A stretch of 41,331 nt of DNA from Chara braunii (lineage: Eukaryota > Streptophyta > Charophyceae > Charales > Characeae): positions 1,698,277 through 1,739,607 of the forward strand of contig BFEA01000075.1 in the NCBI GenBank assembly GCA_003427395.1, read 5' to 3'. The translations under genes were made by a program, and so were the position numbers. Below, piece by piece: positions 39,115 to 41,331 of this stretch. Position 1 is the stretch's first letter. The number at the start of each line of letters is the position of its first letter. The notes below the pieces were generated by a model, which worked only from the letters and a program-made list of their open reading frames with translations, was not told the DNA's origin and searched no databases.

Positions 39115-41241
39115 GAAAATAGAAAAAGTGCAAGGAAAGGTTGCATACAAGAGCGCAGTGAAAACAAGTACATTCGTGTAAATCGTTAAGGCACATAAAC
39201 ATTTACGTGAAATGCCAGAAAATATGCACCTAATTCCTAAAGCGAAATTGGAATTGAAAATTTCAAAATTCAATTTTCACGCGCGCGTACTAAGGCATGT
39301 GAATTCCTAGGTCGATTCCTATTTTAGCATCCTTCAACAAAATTTCACAGGGCTTGCAAGGACATCTGCAAAAATAACATGCATAAAGAAATTACTTGTT
39401 ATAAAGTATCGAGACAAACCCTGTATTCTCTGGAATTTGAAAAGCCTAGAAGAATGAAAAATAATTTTGAACACGCTCGCTAAGGAGCTCATAATTCCTT
39501 AATGAAAACTTAAACAAATTGCAAAGATGATTATGAAAGTTGCAAAAAAGAAAGACAAATTTTGATTTACGGACACGGCCCATCCATCGAATCCGATCAA
39601 GGACAATCACAGAGAATTGCCTTGAATCCGGAAAGCACCAAAGCATATCCTCTAAGCAATAGGAACAAGCCAAAACCCGACATTGTCACTTGGCGGGAAT
39701 GTGATCTGGACCGAGTACAGGAACTGAAACTAGATTCGGAGAAGGGAATACATACCCCATAAGAGAAGTTTGGTCATCGAAGAAACATCCAAGAAAAGCA
39801 AGAGGGGCTCATGAACCAGTTCATGCATGTATGTGACGTACCAACTTTTGTACTTAAACGAACTTCTTAAGCCCTGAGTTTTATTATCCGCGCTTTTTCG
39901 ATCTCTAACGGGCTTAAGGGGAAGGGGTTACCTTTCTGTTTACCAGGTGGTATGCATGGGATCAACGACCAACGAGGCCGTCTTACTTTGTAAAACTTGT
40001 TTTTCTTTCAGAGGACTTTTTCTCGATTTCTTTTCGGCGATCCACGAAGTTATGGAGGACTTATGTGCGCCTTAGTAAGCCCACTATGAATTTTACTCGA
40101 CAAATGAGAATTCCATGATTTGTGGTCGCGCTTCCTGCTGACGTGTCCATTCTTGCAAATGAATGTCCCTAAATTTGCTCTTGAAGGCTCTGTGAATTTT
40201 GGTTAAGATATAAATAAACGTAGGATATTTTCCACGCTCAGTCTTGTGCGTGGATATCATTTATTAATTTCTCAATCTTGAATCAGTTTTAGAATTCGGA
40301 TGGGCGGAATATAACTCTTTTTAGTGCCTTTTATTTCTGTGTCAGTACCATGTATGCAAAGTTCCCTTACATCCTATCATCCCCACACCATCTTCGCCTC
40401 TATCTTCTTCGCGCCTTCTTTCCTCCATCTAAAACTTTTTTCATCCCCTCTCCCTACGCATATCTCTCCTGCTTTTTTTTGTCTGAATCTTGGTCCCGCT
40501 TCGCACTACTCTCCACACTCTCCTTCTTCCCGCCTTTAAGAACTCCCTATCAATTCCCCCCTCAGGGTACTCAAGTCATCAGGCGACATCATGTACGGAG
40601 GATATTCTCCTCACACGCTAATCTGATTCGCAGCAATAATCCCACAGGGATCAATATGGTTTTCCCCATGCGATTTACCTAAACTCTCCTTCACCCCCCT
40701 TACGTCCACCTCATTCCTTCCCATCTCCTCTGCTCCTCTTTGCAACAATGAAATTCAGAAGCGCATCCAAAACACTCTCACTCAACCTATTTGCCAACTT
40801 CCGGGAAGTTATGGCTAGATGATGTGTGTGTACACCGAGTTGAAAAGTCCTGACGAGCTGACTGTAGTTTTGCAAGGTTGCGCGTCAGGTGACGGAGATG
40901 GACTATGGGATATGGGCAAGTCGGTGTAGAAGCTCAGTTGTTGAACTTGATGAGGTGACGATTGTTCAGGGTGAGGTTGGTATGTGGCGGCCGGGATAGC
41001 CAGTACCACTTGGAAGGTATGCGTGTACGAATGGTTGCATAGTCCGGGGCCATGGTCAGAGAGCAGAAGCTTTGCGGGCCTTTGATCTTCAATTCCTCCT
41101 CTTCTTATATTGGAAGTTAAGTTCACGGCGGACTGTCGGTCTTGGTTCTCGGATCTACGTGTGTACTTATATCTTCTCCTTTGTCTTAGGTCCCTTCTCT
41201 GGTCAAGTTACAACTCTGTCTACCTGCTTCGACCTCATCTT

Positions 41242-41245
<4 letters not shown>
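39115..41245. other. Right-end DNA without recognised genes
   Basis: Short ORFs at 39562-39762, 40324-40682 and 40815-41126 have no family resemblance. The 40330-40520 stretch is pyrimidine-rich. No RNA gene or repeat of known family was recognised. Confidence 0.45.

Positions 41246-41331
<86 letters not shown>
41246..41331 (+). repeat. (CT)n microsatellite at the window end
   Basis: An uninterrupted CT dinucleotide tract runs to the last base and is truncated by the window. In an assembly such a tract often marks a contig end. Confidence 0.95.

Overview
The window looks like nuclear DNA of a eukaryote, most likely a charophyte green alga of the Chara type (inference, not tested). The reasons are: GT-AG introns, AT-rich intergenic DNA with long homopolymers and microsatellites, dense decayed transposable elements, and a Penelope-like element whose protein segments resemble a family I recall as very abundant in the Chara braunii assembly. 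No prokaryotic operon, rRNA or tRNA was recognised. Every recognisable coding region is transposon-like and carries stop codons or frameshifts, so nothing here is clearly an intact host gene. Layout: (1) 1-5.4 kb is gene-free AT-rich DNA with dispersed GTAC-rich and CCGAAC/GTTCGG-rich repeats, a 200-bp tandem duplication and a composite TG/G/ATCA array. (2) 5388-10341 is one Penelope-like retroelement with ~520-bp terminal direct repeats, a zinc-knuckle and coiled-coil leader, a GIY-YIG-like endonuclease placed before the reverse transcriptase, and RT motifs A, B and C. (3) 10.3-16.1 kb is AT-rich and dominated by a mosaic of alternating inverted copies of a ~0.7-kb foldback sequence, joined by (AT)n islands, one of which holds a hammerhead-like core. 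(4) 16.9-24.3 kb (minus strand) is a long broken gene. Read in its own direction it has a ParB-like segment, a linker, a segment resembling a beta-class DNA methylase fold, a Gly-rich 17-residue repeat and a C48/Ulp1 protease domain with H, D, Q and C retained. One intron of 124 bp is well supported. Two further ORFs lie upstream at 25.6-26.7 kb. (5) 24.4-29.9 kb holds three GC-rich arrays of short inverted repeats, each with its own arm sequence, two in-register tandem repeats and a 230-N gap. (6) 30.1-33.0 kb (plus strand) is a broken DUF7869-like, transposase-like gene. (7) 33.9-41.3 kb is mostly non-coding, with a 1.07-kb element bounded by 13-bp terminal inverted repeats and a terminal (CT)n tract. 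How the parts may work together: the Penelope-like element is a self-contained retroelement. The minus-strand ParB/methylase/Ulp1-like gene and the plus-strand DUF7869-like gene diverge from a central block of palindromic arrays. One possibility is that they are the two gene modules of a single large DNA transposon, since Ulp1-type proteases often travel with transposases. No terminal repeats joining them were found, so this remains a hypothesis.
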